From Physcomitrium patens (taxonomy: Eukaryota; Streptophyta; Bryopsida; Funariales; Funariaceae): 64,000 nucleotides of DNA. Shown here one piece after another: positions 11,901-24,405 of the stretch. Within the stretch, counting starts at the first letter, position 1. Each line of letters begins with the position of its first letter. The notes under the pieces were generated by a model. That model had not been told where the DNA came from and did no database searches. It saw nothing but the letters and a program-made list of their open reading frames with translations. Both the position numbers and the translations under genes were made by a program. Location: positions 2,211,218-2,275,217 of the forward strand of contig NC_037259.1 in assembly GCF_000002425.4 (NCBI RefSeq), given 5' to 3'.

Positions 11901-14134
11901 GCGTGATGACGATACTTCTCCATTAACAGAGGGGGTGACAGGCCGGTCAATATTGTGATTCAAGTTCCAACTCGGCTTCGTACTACGAGCATCTGTCCGT
12001 CTGCTAAGCTTGCTGCTCCTAGCCCAATCGTTGTCCCTGGTCTGTTACCATAAACAAAGCAAGACATAAAGTCAAGACAATTTACAATACTCTGAACAAG
12101 CATATCAAATTTTGATACAATGTGAGGAGGACATTTTTAATTTCAACAGTTCTTGACACTTCTGAACTTTAAGATAGCCAGCGAATGATACCGGCAAGCG
12201 CTGAGCATCCACGCATTCTGATATATACTAGATGACTACGTGATGGAAGACGTCAACTCCAAAATCTTATCTTGAAGAGTTGAAGAAACATAGTTAAATA
12301 TCAGACAAAAAGCTTAAGAAGGAACAGTGACATAATATGAAGGCAAGGAAGTGAATACATACTTCTATCTCAAGCTTGTGGTGAAGTTCCTGAAGAACAC
12401 TAGTCAGTTGCAGGTTTTCTTGTTCCTTGGCTTCTAACAAACGTTGCTTTCCCTGAGCTAGACGCTTGACCTCCTCCAGCTCAGTCGCCAAAGATGACAC
12501 TTTCTTTGATAGTATCTCACACTGCCGCAACTTCGCATGTGCCAAGTTGTCTTTCGCTTCTTTTTCTCTTTCCAGACGCTGAATTTCTTCACTCAACTTC
12601 CGTGATTCATGAATGATTTCTTCAACATCCTTCTGCAGTATCCGTAAAATCACCATGATCAAAAAATAATCTACACGTAGTCTTAAACAAAAGCATGTAA
12701 TCAAAGAGAATTGTCTATGTCCCCTAATTTTCTATATAATTAAATAAGACGTATGAAAGAGAAGGAGAGAGATTTTCTTACATGATGCACCCATTGCCGT
12801 TTAATCTCAGCAACCGCAATGTCAATACACTCTTCATCCAAGTCACCAATTTGTTGGGCACGTTGTTTCATCAATTCTCGGTGTAATTTCTGAACCTCCA
12901 CATTGGCTTCAAATAGATTTGTGCTGATTGCTTGCACGCACTCTTGAAGATCAACAGAATGGTTGCGATGCATGGTAATCACATGGTCCGCCAGTTGGGT
13001 CTACAAAGTAAACATAACAAACTGACACTAAATTAAGCGTACAAACTGCGACACGCCTGCCAAATGTGCAGAAGTCTTATCAACATAAGATGCAAAAGCC
13101 AGGGATTAGGATCTGCAAAAGCAACGAAACGTTAGTATAGAGAATTAAAAGATTCTAGAAGCTCAAAAGATGAGGAATACCACACCTGCATGTCGTTAAT
13201 CATTACATCTCTACTCCTAATTTGCTGTCGCAGCCTGTGAACCATTTCCTGTCTGGCTGTAAGACCTGATCGTAATGTTGTTGAATTGTGGGCATCGGAT
13301 TGGACCGAGTGCTTATTGGACTGACAAACTGAGATATGACTAAGCTGCCGGAAACATTTAGAAACTTGCGGAGAAGAGTCGGCTGGTGCAGGACGTTTGG
13401 TTTTAGAACTGCGAAACTCAAACTTAGCTTGTGGTGGAGCCACAGACTCAGACTTGTCCCAGAATGGTGTCCCGTCATGAACCGTCTCGTACGTGTGCAT
13501 TGAACCAGTTTCATCTACAGAAATAGAAGTCAATCAGTGACTACAAAGAGTTAAGGTTTCTATACATCCGGAAGCAATTTTTTAAGCAGAGGATAGAAGA
13601 CACAAGAGAGTTAAATTTACGAGGATGGTAGACCCTGCAACTTCGTGGCTCCGAAATAAGAGCAGTTATTTTATAGTCCCTTAAACATGAAATTCACAAC
13701 TGACGAGGAGATATTTGAACTGGATTCTCACAATTTGTGTCAGATGAAAAGCTTACAAGCCTCATTAAATCCACCCCAGCGTCCAGTAAAAAATGAAACA
13801 AAATCACAAGATAATTCAGCTTGCTTAGGTTACACATGGTCCACGGATCACCCGATGCAAGAACGTTGTAAGCAACTGAACAAGCGAATTAAGCGTTGCT
13901 TGAGAAGTGTGTACCAAGATCCTGATGATGCGGTGATGATGCTTGAGTCCTGGCACTAGTGTTCAAAACTCTCTCCTTGGTCTTCTCCCCATCATTCAAA
14001 ATTTTTTTTCGCCCGAGTGCAACACTCACTGCCATCACTACAGCACCTCCAGCTATCATGAACCAGTTTGGACCATCCTTCTTCTTTCCCATCCTGAGGG
14101 TTCTGCCCCCAGGGCTTGGCTCGTCATCACTCAT
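8951..14134 (-). CDS. Membrane-anchored coiled-coil protein, plant-specific family, 12 exons
   Basis: Predicted protein of 1022 residues. I place exons at 13915-14134, 13186-13514, 12782-13000, 12363-12632, 11866-12041, 11391-11625, 11218-11265, 10951-11070, 10645-10842, 10379-10465, 10130-10230 and 8951-10016. All have GT-AG borders and matching phases. Residues 21-42 carry GPNWFMIAGG followed by a hydrophobic helix, a single membrane anchor near the N terminus. Long heptad-rich helices follow at about 160-346, 455-500 and 540-610. The last third is serine-rich and probably disordered. The anchor, the LRQQIRSRDVMINDMQ segment and the following coil resemble, from memory, a family of uncharacterised plant proteins; I know no established function. 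The first ATG in frame is used, since the frame upstream opens only with GTG codons. The order of anchor, coil and tail suggests a membrane tether or cytoskeletal adaptor, which is inference. Confidence 0.8.
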
Positions 14135-15430
14135 CTCGACCTCCACCACTCACGACCACTCAAGGGTGCAAGAGAATTTCTCTGCCCAGGCGATTGTATC
14201 GCAGTAATCAAATGTGGTACTGAAATACTTCATCGCCAACAATGGCAAGGGAGATGCATTTCATCACGAGACACCATGATGATCCCTCAACCAAATGGTC
14301 AGGACTCCTCAAGGTAACGTTTACAAAAGTCTCGGGGATATAGCAAGTGTCGGCCTTCAAGCTGATCCTCACAAAATGGCATTCACCCAATCAAGAATGC
14401 TGCGTTCAACAGTCCTCGAAATCGATCCGGAAGAACAGGCCTTACAACAGTAGAAGAAGGCTATACCCAATGTTTCTGGGCACATCCGTAAGCAAATGTG
14501 GGGCTCTGAAAATGCACTGACGGTGCTTTAAAATCCAAAGAAAACTCCTGTAGTCCCGCCACTGCCGATCCTGTTCTCGGTACTTGAATCACTTTAAACG
14601 CTTGGCTAGATTGAAATATGCCCATACTGCCAGCTCCTCCCCGAACAAATTCTCATTGATGAGAGTTCTAAAACTAACAACAATCCCAAAGAAGGTGGAG
14701 GAGCAGATTCTTCGGAATCGAGAAATAGAACCGTCCAAGACCTGAAAACAGATCTTGAGAAGCTACGTGAATAATACGCCCACAGCAGCAAAAAAGCAGA
14801 TTACGAAGCGATTTCTCACCAGAGTGACTTCACGATTCATACTGATGAGAGCTGAAACCATCAACACCTCAACAATCTCCAACACCAACCCAATATGTCG
14901 CTTACATAAATCACCAAGAGGAACACATAATTTTGTCCGATCCGCTCCAGGGACTACGTCAATCTTCACACGAAGAATGGCGACTTGACGAGCTGGTGAC
15001 AATCCACCTCAAGAAGCTCGCCGCAACTTGGCAACTTCAACAGATGCAGATAAACTAGGTCTAGCGCGCAGCAACTAATGATCACTGATACAATTTGCAG
15101 CGAAATCCTGTGAGGTACTACAAACTCGGCGAGGAAATTGGAAACTAGGAGACTCCTAACCATTACTCTGGTCTTGTTACAGCGCTCACTCTCCGAGACA
15201 TCACACCCCCCAAGAGCGTAGATGGCAGAACATCGCTAAACCTAGATGCGAATTCATCAACTCCAAAACTAGTCTCAGTATGGACAGCATGGACACTCAG
15301 TAATTACAAAAGTATTTTTGATCTTCAACCTTTCCGTATTGCAAAAGTATTTTTAGGTGGATTACCATGTGAGCATTGGAAAGGCTTCGGCCTAAAATTA
15401 AGATGTGAGGTTTGAAGGAGCTGGGTTAAT
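14135..15430. other. Probable 5' leader and promoter region of the coiled-coil gene
   Basis: About 1.3 kb of gene-like composition lies upstream of the minus-strand start codon. Only short overlapping frames are present on both strands, none with a recognisable family. It most likely holds a long 5' untranslated region, perhaps with an intron, plus the promoter. Confidence 0.4.
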
Positions 15431-15557
15431 TCGGAAAGCTTCAAAGGCGTGTGACTGGTGGGGAAGAAGGCCATAAATGTCACCGTGGGCGTGGACTAGA
15501 CACTGGGCGGATCAGTGTCGTATTTTCCGGTAGTCTGGGGCAAAATACCTGCCTGAG

Positions 15558-15558
<1 letters not shown>

Positions 15559-15591
<33 letters not shown>

Positions 15592-15639
15592 TTATATATA
15601 TTTATATTTATATCTATATATATATATATATATATATAG
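15559..15639. repeat. Interrupted TA microsatellite
   Basis: A TA run broken by TTTATA and ATATCTA variants, about 80 bp. It separates the 5' side of the coiled-coil gene from the 3' side of DGD1. Confidence 0.9.
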
Positions 15640-16412
15640 ATGTTATCTTAATGTTTGCATACAAGTCCATGTTCATTCTGTGGAATATTTCACTCTTTTA
15701 CGGAACTGAATTCTGCCATATTACAGTGACTGATAACTCGTGAGAAGAATTTTCCAGATGACACTGTTGGTGATGGCTAAGGATACGGATATGAAGGGTT
15801 GTGTGCAAAACGGACCTCACATGGCAACACAGCTGCAACAGTCGTAGTTACCCCAGCGGCTTCAACGAGTTTAAACGTTTACTTCTCTAGTGGCCTCGGT
15901 TCCGTTGGATCTGACTAGTTTGTACTTTCCGGCGTTTTCTAAACTGTGAAACGATCGGCTGCGTCAGAGAGTTCTTTGTTAAACCAAGGATTCTTGGGGT
16001 TACCTGGCAAGTACTGCAATAACTAAGAAGACTACAACAGGACGATTTCTCCTGTTCTAAAAATCACTGTGCTGGGTTGCAAGGGAAAACGACTTGCATG
16101 AACACGAATCGACAGAGAGAGAGGATCGAGAGTGCAGCACTCACAGGAACTGGACGGGGATAGAACACCAAAATAAGCACAGAGTCTAGAAAACTCAAAC
16201 ATCGAAGAGTAATTTTAAAATACACATTTAGTGATCCATCGTTTTACAGGACGACTGTAAGTACCTCCGAATGGTACATTCTAATTTTAAAAAGCACACT
16301 ATTGTTTCTTAGGTGCTCATATGTTAAGCTGTCTGAATTAAGGTACAAGACCACAGAAGAATTCTGTAGCTAACGATACTAACAAACCTGGTGTGCAGAT
16401 GTTATCACCAGG
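15640..16412 (-). other. 3' flank of DGD1
   Basis: Gene-like composition directly downstream of the DGD1 stop codon. It probably contains the 3' untranslated region. No other coding signal is seen. Confidence 0.45.
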
Positions 16413-19400
16413 CTACCAACCATAAACAATCCTTGGAGGGGTAGGAGGGAGGTCCAAGTCCTTGCGGTATTCCTCACCAATATTCATCGTCCCTGGCAAA
16501 CCTCCAGCTGCTATCCTTGCGATCTCAATGCCTGAAAGGAAGTAGTGACTGAATGCAAGCCCCGTATCAATCATGTTGCTCAGCGTCTTCTTTGGTAACG
16601 CCAATGACAGGGACATAGTCCTCCCTTTTGCAGCTTCGATGGGAATTCGCCGCTTCCTCTTCCGTTCGATCGTTCTCGCCTCTCGCGGTGGCAGGCTCTT
16701 GACCCCTGCAGAGTCGATGAAGCGATCCGTGGCAGCCTCCCACGAGAGAAGATGTTGAAGTTCTGGCGTCAGAGGTAGTGGCTCAGATGATAGTGCCAAT
16801 TTCACCTTCTCGACAAACTCTTCAGGAGTGCGGTAAGTGTAGCAGTTGGGGAACGGCATGAAAAATTCGTTTGAAGGATGGTCTGCGCAAACAACGATCT
16901 TGCCCATGGCCAGCGCCTCCGCAGTTGTTGTGCATACCACATCGCTTTCACTTGGGTTGATAAAGACTTTGTAGCTGCAAAACAAAGACGTCAAAACGTA
17001 GTCCCCGGAGATTAGAAAAGCAAAAACATTTTGCAACGCAGCCACAACCGAGAATGAACATAAGGTCAAAACATGATACAGGAAAAGTTTACAGCCCAGG
17101 ACTCCAAACAAGTACACAGCGTCTTACCCATGGAGGGAGGCATCAGCATGATCTCTTCCTGGATAAAAATTCAAGGCAAGTCCGTTCTGTTGTGCCTCAT
17201 CTCTGACTGCATCCGAATCTTCCCCGCTTCCAAATATATCCAAGTTGATGTTGCAGAGAACTTCTTTGTTCTGTACTAAAAGATCTACCAGTTCCCTATA
17301 TCCTTTCCCCCACACCATTTTCCCAAGGTAGTAAGCTCCCATTGAAAATTTAGGCTCGTTCCCTTCAATCTCCGCAAGGCCTTTTCCAATCCTCAGGAAC
17401 TGAGGATTTACTCCGTGAACGTTGCAGACAGATGATCGAGGTAAATCCTGAGTTGCAGCCGACAATCGCAATACCTGGTGCAAGGTCATTGCGAGTTCAC
17501 GTGATCAAAACTAGTAATCAAGTCTTTGTAAGAGCAGATTTGAAGATGATGTAAGCACATGATGAATTTTGCATGCATTAAATAAATTGAACGTTGACAA
17601 GGATTAAATGTAAAGGACGCTGACCTTGTTGCAGTAGATACGAACCACCCAGTTGTTTACATGCTTTAAAAGAAAAGCCTGAACGCTCCCGTTCCTCTCC
17701 CGCTTGACATATTCCAAGTAATTTGTGTGAACCACACCAACAACGTGCTGGAACTTATCAGTCCAACGTCTCCCATGGTAGTACCAGTTCAAATGTTCTG
17801 GCTCTTCCAGCACTGCAACGTCAGCTTCTTGGTTAGGAATGAACTGAGAAATATCCCCAGCTGCCAGGATACTACGCTTTTCTGTAGAGAACTGCACATC
17901 CGATCAGAGAGTACAAAGTTGAGGACAAAATAAGACATTATAGAATGAAAACCCTCAACGTCTAATCGTTCTTATCACAGATAATCTCTGTTCAATGCAA
18001 TGGCCACTCGACTATGGCACTTGGTGAAGACATATAATATAGGCTTCCCCATCCATACACAGAGAAACACATCCCAAGGATAAATGCTGGTACATCTTAC
18101 TTTGCCGGGATAAAATGATAACTTGAAGTCACATTGGAAACCAACTCGGTCTTCCACCCACTTTCGCACAAAACGCTCTTGCTCAGCTGGAGTTTCAAAG
18201 GTAATCTGATTCGGATACACGAGCACTTGATCTTTCTTGCACAACCAAGGAACCAGCAGATTCACCTTCTGCTCCCCAGACCGCGCCAAATAAGCTGCTC
18301 TAAACAAAGGATTCACAGCTGTCCCGGTCATCCAGGGTAAACTTGCGGTTGTAACAATAGCAATATTGCGGCGCAAATCCTTTGTGGCTGGTTGAAGTGT
18401 CTGCTTCTCTGTCAACAGCCCCCCTTTGAACTTGTAACCTGTGCTTTGAATCACGCTGGCAATTCGTAAGTCAAGCTCATCTTGGGCAGAGGACTCTTTT
18501 ACGGTGACAGGAAGAGCGCGTTGGGTAACCGAAGCACCACTGAGAGCTTGAGGTCCAGTCACCACCTCACGAAACTTCTTGGTCACATCTGCAGTTAACC
18601 TGAAATATCTCAGCTCAACATCGACACACACCGCAAATCGAAAAACGAATACCTGCATACTGTAAAGAGGTACAAATGACAAGTGCTTGTCTCACAAGAA
18701 ATTCAGACCTTTCCTGATACCAAGATGATCCAACAAAGGCTCAGACTCCCGCATGACAGCTTCGAATAACTCTGGAATAGTCAACGGCGCCACATCTGTT
18801 CCGTAGCTGCCAGTGTTTGTACCGACGTCAGAAGCCCTTGCAAATTTCTACAACAGATCATCATGGAAGAGGAAACCTCAGTGTATCATAACCTGTACCT
18901 ATCAATTACCTCACAGACAATCTCACCAGTGGGAGTACAAGCATAAAGGAGTTAAAATCTTCACATTACAATGTTGGGCACGACATTGTCGCAAAATTTG
19001 ACAAAGAATGACAAATGCGAGTCTATGTTGATAGAGATATCAAAAGCCAAACCACCCAACTGTAACTCACAAGATTCTTTTTCACGTTTTCGAAGAACTC
19101 CGTCTTCTGGACATTTTCAAAAAATTCCCCAGGCGTCTTGCTAGCAGCTGCCGTGGTCTCCAAGTCCCGCAAACTCTCTTCTACAGTCTGCTTTACCTTC
19201 TTGAGAGGCTCTTCCCAGTTCTTTGAAACCCTAAACGTCTTCCTGTCCCCCTGCGGTTTGAACAGAATGCGTCTATCTCGCTCCTGCTCAGCGCCCCCTC
19301 TGTCACGGCTCTTCCCCGACTCTCGAGCCTTGTCAATCCGCGGCACAACCCAGAGCTCGGACTTCCGCTCTTGCATGGTTGCGTCCAACCACGACCGGCC

Positions 19401-19661
19401 AATCATGGGCTTCAAGCTCTTGAGAATATCAAAATCGTCCACCCTGAGATTGAGCGGATTATCCTTCACAGAAAAATTCGGCAGGGGAGGACTCTTCCAG
19501 TTCTTGACGTTCGGAGTTTTAGAGCTCTCCCGAAACGACTCCACTCTAGACTGAATGAGCCTCATGTCCATCTTTGTGCTTTTTTGCACCTCCGTAAGAG
19601 ATTTAGAAATGAAGGAGAGCACTCCATCACTAGTTGATTCTAAACCTGCAGATGGCGCCAT
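16413..19661 (-). CDS. DGD1: Digalactosyldiacylglycerol synthase 1, 6 exons
   Basis: Transfers galactose from UDP-galactose to monogalactosyldiacylglycerol, making DGDG, a main thylakoid lipid. In known plants the enzyme sits in the outer chloroplast envelope. Exons at 19071-19661, 18709-18847, 18101-18588, 17625-17891, 17128-17474 and 16413-16974 join in frame to 797 residues, close to the 808 of Arabidopsis DGD1 as I recall it. The glycosyltransferase part begins near residue 300 with [19 protein letters not shown]. It continues with [24 protein letters not shown] and VCNVHGVNP, and ends with the GT4-type E-x7-E region in [19 protein letters not shown] and a C-terminal FSHYFLSG...GW. The N-terminal about 200 residues form the poorly conserved extension typical of DGD1 rather than DGD2. 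I start at the ATG at 19661, because the frame upstream of it begins only with GTG. No lesion is seen. DVR lies upstream on the same strand. Confidence 0.96.
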
Positions 19662-21518
19662 GTGCAACTGCAACGCAGCAACGACCCCAGGCTTCCTCCA
19701 ACTCACTTCAAACCTCTATTGCTCTCACCACATCCTACACCAACATGCAGCTGCAACAAAGCTAAAACTAGAACGATCGGCAACAGAGACACGGCGACGA
19801 ATTCAAATCAGAATTCAAACCATTCAAGCTCCATAATTGACAAATGAATCCTGCAACTTCTCCTTCAGTAAAGAGACAGATACTTCTAGAGCGGATCTGA
19901 ACCGCCAGTTGAAATGGGCGTGCGAACTGTAACGGCATCAGTCGCACGGAAAGGCGACCAGACCAGAGAACTAGATTGGTGGACAACCGTCCATGACTAT
20001 GGCGCATGCTGACTAATTTAAGTAAAATATACGATGACGACGCAATGAGAATATTTCATGTCGAATGCGCCTCTACTGCCCCCATGTAGCTATTGCGGAT
20101 ACTCCTAATCATATCGATGACTGGAGGTATTCAAAAGAGATCCAGCCGCCAAACTTGCAGCCGATTCGTGGTCCTATTTAACGCAGTAGGTGTGGTCCAT
20201 GACTGTCAACTGTCCGAGAATAGTGGTTCTGAAGCCACTTCAGGTCAATGTCTGAGCCGTGTTCACGGCTCGCGCGTCCCAGCAACCAGCGAACGAGTGG
20301 TTCTCAGAGAGTTCTATAACTTGTGGCATCATCGAAACGAAACATGTGGGCCATTTGCTGCAGAACTCAAACTCACATAGTCTGAGCTAACGGATGGTGG
20401 AGAAAACAAACTGCACAGTGACGATATCTATCAGGAGGTTCATTACAGAGAACCTGGCCATGTTTGCGACATATTGTCATGTGAGAAAGATAAGCACTTC
20501 ATAATCTAGAGAAAACATCCTTCAACGTAGGTAAGGATGTTGAATTAATCCTAGCTTCAACCATAACTCCGAGCATAGGACCCTGGCTCGACGACATCAA
20601 AATTCGTCAACATGTCCTTTCCACACTACTGAAACAAAACAATATAAAGGGAAGAGAACAAGAAAACGGGAATTAACCCCCACCACAATCCAAAACACTA
20701 AGACAAGCTCAATGCGGATGATAAAATAGGACGCAGCCCTAAAAACTCTGCCTCAAAGCTTGAAAATTCCAGACCTAGTTTTCCATAGAGAACGCATTAG
20801 AAGGTGATCATTCATCTCAAGTATAACAGAGCGATGTCGAACATCGCGCGAATACGAAATTTATGAATAGCTCAACTCGAACTTCATTGAGGCGAGGAAA
20901 ACCTAGCTCATTGAGAAGTGGAGGAGAACTCCTGAAAGTTAAGTGACGAGGAATGCCTTGTAGACGAAAGCAGATTCTGGTATAATCCTGATAGACATGC
21001 GCGAGATTGACTGCCTGCGTCCCAAAGGTTTGATCAAAGGGCAGACTCCTAACTCTTCTCTCGCTTCTATAATCCTATCGCAACAAGGAAGGTGACTGAT
21101 GAGATTCAAAAGCTAAGCTATAACAACTGCATGTGAATCTGGAACATACCAAATCTGGATTTTCCCAAGTTTGTCAAGATGATCACGAGACGGATTTGAC
21201 AACAAAGCATTCTTACAGGCATACACTGTCACAGCGACATACATGTTACAATGTTAGCATAACCTTCATTAGTTGAAGGCTTGTGCAGATTACGGAAAAT
21301 CATGTCAAGCTCGTGGTGTGCCTGGTTCACCAACAGGCAGCCGAACATATAGTACAACCAGCACAGGCTCCATATGTAGTCAAGTTTCTCTCAAGAGCAG
21401 ATTAATCCACTTCTTCTAATCCCAATACCTCAAGGCTCAGGTTTCTTATCTTTGGACTTGATCACTGCATGCACAGAACAAAAAAAATAACCTATTCGTA
21501 CAAAAACGGTTCCACAAA
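19662..21518 (-). other. DGD1 upstream region and DVR 3' flank
   Basis: About 1.9 kb between two minus-strand genes. It must hold the DGD1 promoter and leader and the DVR 3' untranslated region. The longest frames (20093-20380 plus, 19555-19836 plus) have no recognisable family and are treated as chance. Confidence 0.5.
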
Positions 21519-22817
21519 CTAACTCTTAAACACTGCTTGATCACCAAGCTCCTGCCCCGCCATACCTTCCCTCACGCAACGATCAAAGAAAGCCTCCAGA
21601 GTATCACTACCATAACCTGGCGTAGCATCCGCATCATATTTCTGAGTCACTGGATCCAACACAAGCATACTCTCGGCCGCGTAGTACCGTCCAATCTTCC
21701 CAAACTCTGCAGCGTCTTCAAGGTTTGGGAAAACCTTAGAGAGATTGTCCAACACCCCGATAACGAAGTCCATGATGCCAATAGGCACTTTAATAAACTT
21801 GGGTTCTTTACCAACAATCTTAAACAGCATTTCCCCCTGCTCGAGAGGGGTTAGGGCTTTCCCAGGTCCACCGATGGGGAGCATCTGATTAACTTTCTCA
21901 ACGTCGCTGACGCAGTCAGAAATGAAGGAAGCAAGATCTGCTTCAGATATGGGCTTGCAAGCGCACAGCTTACCGTCGCCGAACATGACATACGGCCCGC
22001 CTCCTTGAACACTTTGCACTTGCCCGCCCAAACTCTTGAAGAAGGCAGTAGGTCTAACAATGCTGTACGTAAGGCCATTGCCATAGTTCACAAGCTCGTC
22101 TTCAAATTTAAGCTTCGCCTTCTGAAACTCCAGCAAGGGTTTCTGCACACAAATAGCCGAGAGGAGGACGAAGTGGGAAGCACCTCGTGCAACGCCCGCG
22201 TCGAGGGAGTTCCGAGTGGCTTGGTAGTCAATCTTCCAGGAGTCTTTCTTGCCGCCGGTTCTACTGGCGAGACAGGAAATCACAACGTCGACATTTATAT
22301 TTGGGGACTGTAGTGCAGACGTGATGGAGTCCGTGTCGGAGACATCTGCGAAGACAACGGTACTGCCTGGAAAATCTCGGATGGTTTGTTCGGCGTCAAC
22401 CTTTCCTCCAATGCCGCTCTTCTCCCGAGCAACTGCGATCACGTTGTAGCCGCGATTCACCATCTCTCTCACGACAAATTTGCCGATGTAGCCCGTGGCA
22501 CCCACTATCATGACGGTGGTATCCTTGGGTTCCTTGCTCCGCCATGACTGCTTGGAAACGGCGGCCTCTACTTCGGGTGCCAATGCAGCTCGACATATCT
22601 GACGCACTAATGGTGTCTCTAACTCTCGCGAGATTTTCAAGGATGGTAATTGAAATCCCAGCAACCCTGAGGACTCCCTAAAGGATATATGAGAATGCTG
22701 CAAACTTAAGAATCCAATTGAGCTAACCTGAGAGAATCCATGGCTGCACGGGGCCGAGGACACAGCCCCAGGAAGGAGAGAAGACGTAGCTCTTGCGGAG
22801 ACGAGCGAGAGCGACAT
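21519..22817 (-). CDS. DVR: Divinyl chlorophyllide a 8-vinyl-reductase, chloroplast precursor
   Basis: Reduces the 8-vinyl group of divinyl (proto)chlorophyllide to ethyl, a late step of chlorophyll synthesis in plastids. One uninterrupted frame of 432 residues. The first about 70 residues are rich in Ser, Ala and Arg with few acids, as expected of a transit peptide. The Rossmann nucleotide-binding loop follows as [18 protein letters not shown]. Further family signatures are [47 protein letters not shown] and [13 protein letters not shown]. This matches the plant DVR (PCB2) type, a short-chain dehydrogenase-like protein, and not the unrelated bacterial BciB reductase. The gene has no intron, as I recall for Arabidopsis. 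The start is the ATG at 22817; the frame upstream offers only a TTG. No lesion is seen. Confidence 0.97.
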   Translation of the reverse strand: MSLSLVSARATSSLLPGAVSSAPCSHGFSQVSSIGFLSLQHSHISFRESSGLLGFQLPSLKISRELETPLVRQICRAALAPEVEAAVSKQSWRSKEPKDTTVMIVGATGYIGKFVVREMVNRGYNVIAVAREKSGIGGKVDAEQTIRDFPGSTVVFADVSDTDSITSALQSPNINVDVVISCLASRTGGKKDSWKIDYQATRNSLDAGVARGASHFVLLSAICVQKPLLEFQKAKLKFEDELVNYGNGLTYSIVRPTAFFKSLGGQVQSVQGGGPYVMFGDGKLCACKPISEADLASFISDCVSDVEKVNQMLPIGGPGKALTPLEQGEMLFKIVGKEPKFIKVPIGIMDFVIGVLDNLSKVFPNLEDAAEFGKIGRYYAAESMLVLDPVTQKYDADATPGYGSDTLEAFFDRCVREGMAGQELGDQAVFKS

Positions 22818-24080
22818 TATCAAACAACTTCACAGGCCTTGCAGAGAACAAGCTGAAGATTACAAACCCAGAAAAATCTGCAAATATTCGAGGAATTGCG
22901 TACCGGGGCCTCGAAGAAAATCCTGCTGGAAGCTGCTACAACAGCGACTCTCCGCCTCCGAAACCAAAGAAAGCTTCGGAATGTAGGAGCATCATCTACC
23001 ATACACGGGAACTCTTCATTTCAGCTGAGGTTCATCAATTTCCTGGTGACAAAATCTCCAAGATCTTTTCTTTCCATGCGAAAGGAAGCAGTGCAATCTG
23101 GGTGTGGATAACGCTCCTCATCTCCATTGTCGGATGAATGTCGTCCATGAGAGACTCCGCTCGGTCTCGAACCCCTCAAGGTCTGATTGGGAGGACTCTA
23201 CGTGGGTTAGCCTTCAACGTTACAGTGGAAAGACATGATCAAACTCAGATGCGGATTGATTGGTTTGACAATGTGAGGATATGATTATAGAGTGCAGAGG
23301 AGGGATTATAATGGCATTAGCACCTGGCAGAGTTGCATAGAGGCTGTTGCACTTGAATCCAGCAACGAGCAGCTCGTCATTGTGCACGTCTTCATTTCTG
23401 CCTGCTGTGTTGTGCACTTTCTGAGCCCTTCACTAAGACCCACTTGCTCAATTTATGTCGGGTGGTTCGGTTCCTTCCTCATCAGGCAAGCTTTGCAATG
23501 CAGTATCGGCAGTTCAGATTCTTGCTACAGTTATTGAAGACGAAGAGGGATGAGAGGAGCATGTAGCCGAGGTACACGGCAGTGACAAGAGTACACCCGC
23601 GGTTGTTACGAGGAGATGTGGAGAGAGGACACGATGGCACGACTAAAAACTTTAAGAAGCGAGCAGATTGCAACGACTGACTAGGGGTTATTAAGGCGGA
23701 TTAGAAATAATGGATTCACTAAACCCTAATTAGTCATTGTGTATATGTGTACACACACACATCTGCACTTGTTTGTGGAAACTTGTGTTGATAAGCGTTA
23801 AATTCTTGTAAATCTGGATACTGGAAATTATTTCAGAATTCATTCTCGCCTCAATAACCACCTCCACCAATCCACTCAAAACCACGAACAATGTTTCGAG
23901 TTTCTTATATGCACCAGATTGACACCAAGTTTTCACGAACAAAATCTAAGAATTTATATGTGTTCCGCTACAAATTTTCTTATTGTGACCACAACTTTGT
24001 TGCTGTGTTTTGGTAGTGTTCTGTGCCTCACTATACTTCCTCGTTTTCATTTCATCTTTCACCTTTTGGTGGATGAAGAA
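22818..24080 (-). promoter_or_regulatory. DVR upstream region
   Basis: Gene-like composition up to about 23700, then increasingly AT-rich. A plant telo-box-like word, AAACCCTAATTAG, lies near 23720, about 0.9 kb from the start codon. Telo-boxes are common in promoters of growth-linked plant genes, but a single copy this far out is weak evidence. Exact promoter elements cannot be assigned. Confidence 0.35.
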
Positions 24081-24084
24081 CAAT

Positions 24085-24116
<32 letters not shown>

Positions 24117-24226
24117 TAATTTTTTGTAATTTTTTTTACTAATGTATTTAAATGATTGTACTTTTTTCATACAATAAATCTAAATCAGCTATTTTTTAAT
24201 AAAACAAAACATGTGCATCAATATAG

Positions 24227-24263
<37 letters not shown>

Positions 24264-24405
24264 CATATATATACAGTAACTACAGTATGTTTTTCTTATT
24301 TTAATGTCTAATTTTATTTCTAATTCTTTTTCCAAATCCTAACACAATGTTACGTACATTAAAATAAAAAAAAAGGGAAAAAAAAAATTTGAAAAAAAAA
24401 ATGAA
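24081..24405. repeat. Poly-T tract, TA microsatellite and A-rich DNA
   Basis: A T run of about 28-30 bases starts near 24086. An imperfect TA tract follows at about 24226-24263, then A-rich DNA to 24405. This is low-complexity spacer between DVR and the region upstream of the pectin acetylesterase. Confidence 0.85.

Noticed and set aside
19138-19554. Plus-strand frame of 138 codons
   Set aside because: Antisense to the well-supported first exon of DGD1.
23716-23728. Telomere-like AAACCCTAA word
   Set aside because: A single copy. It is at most a promoter telo-box, not an interstitial telomere.
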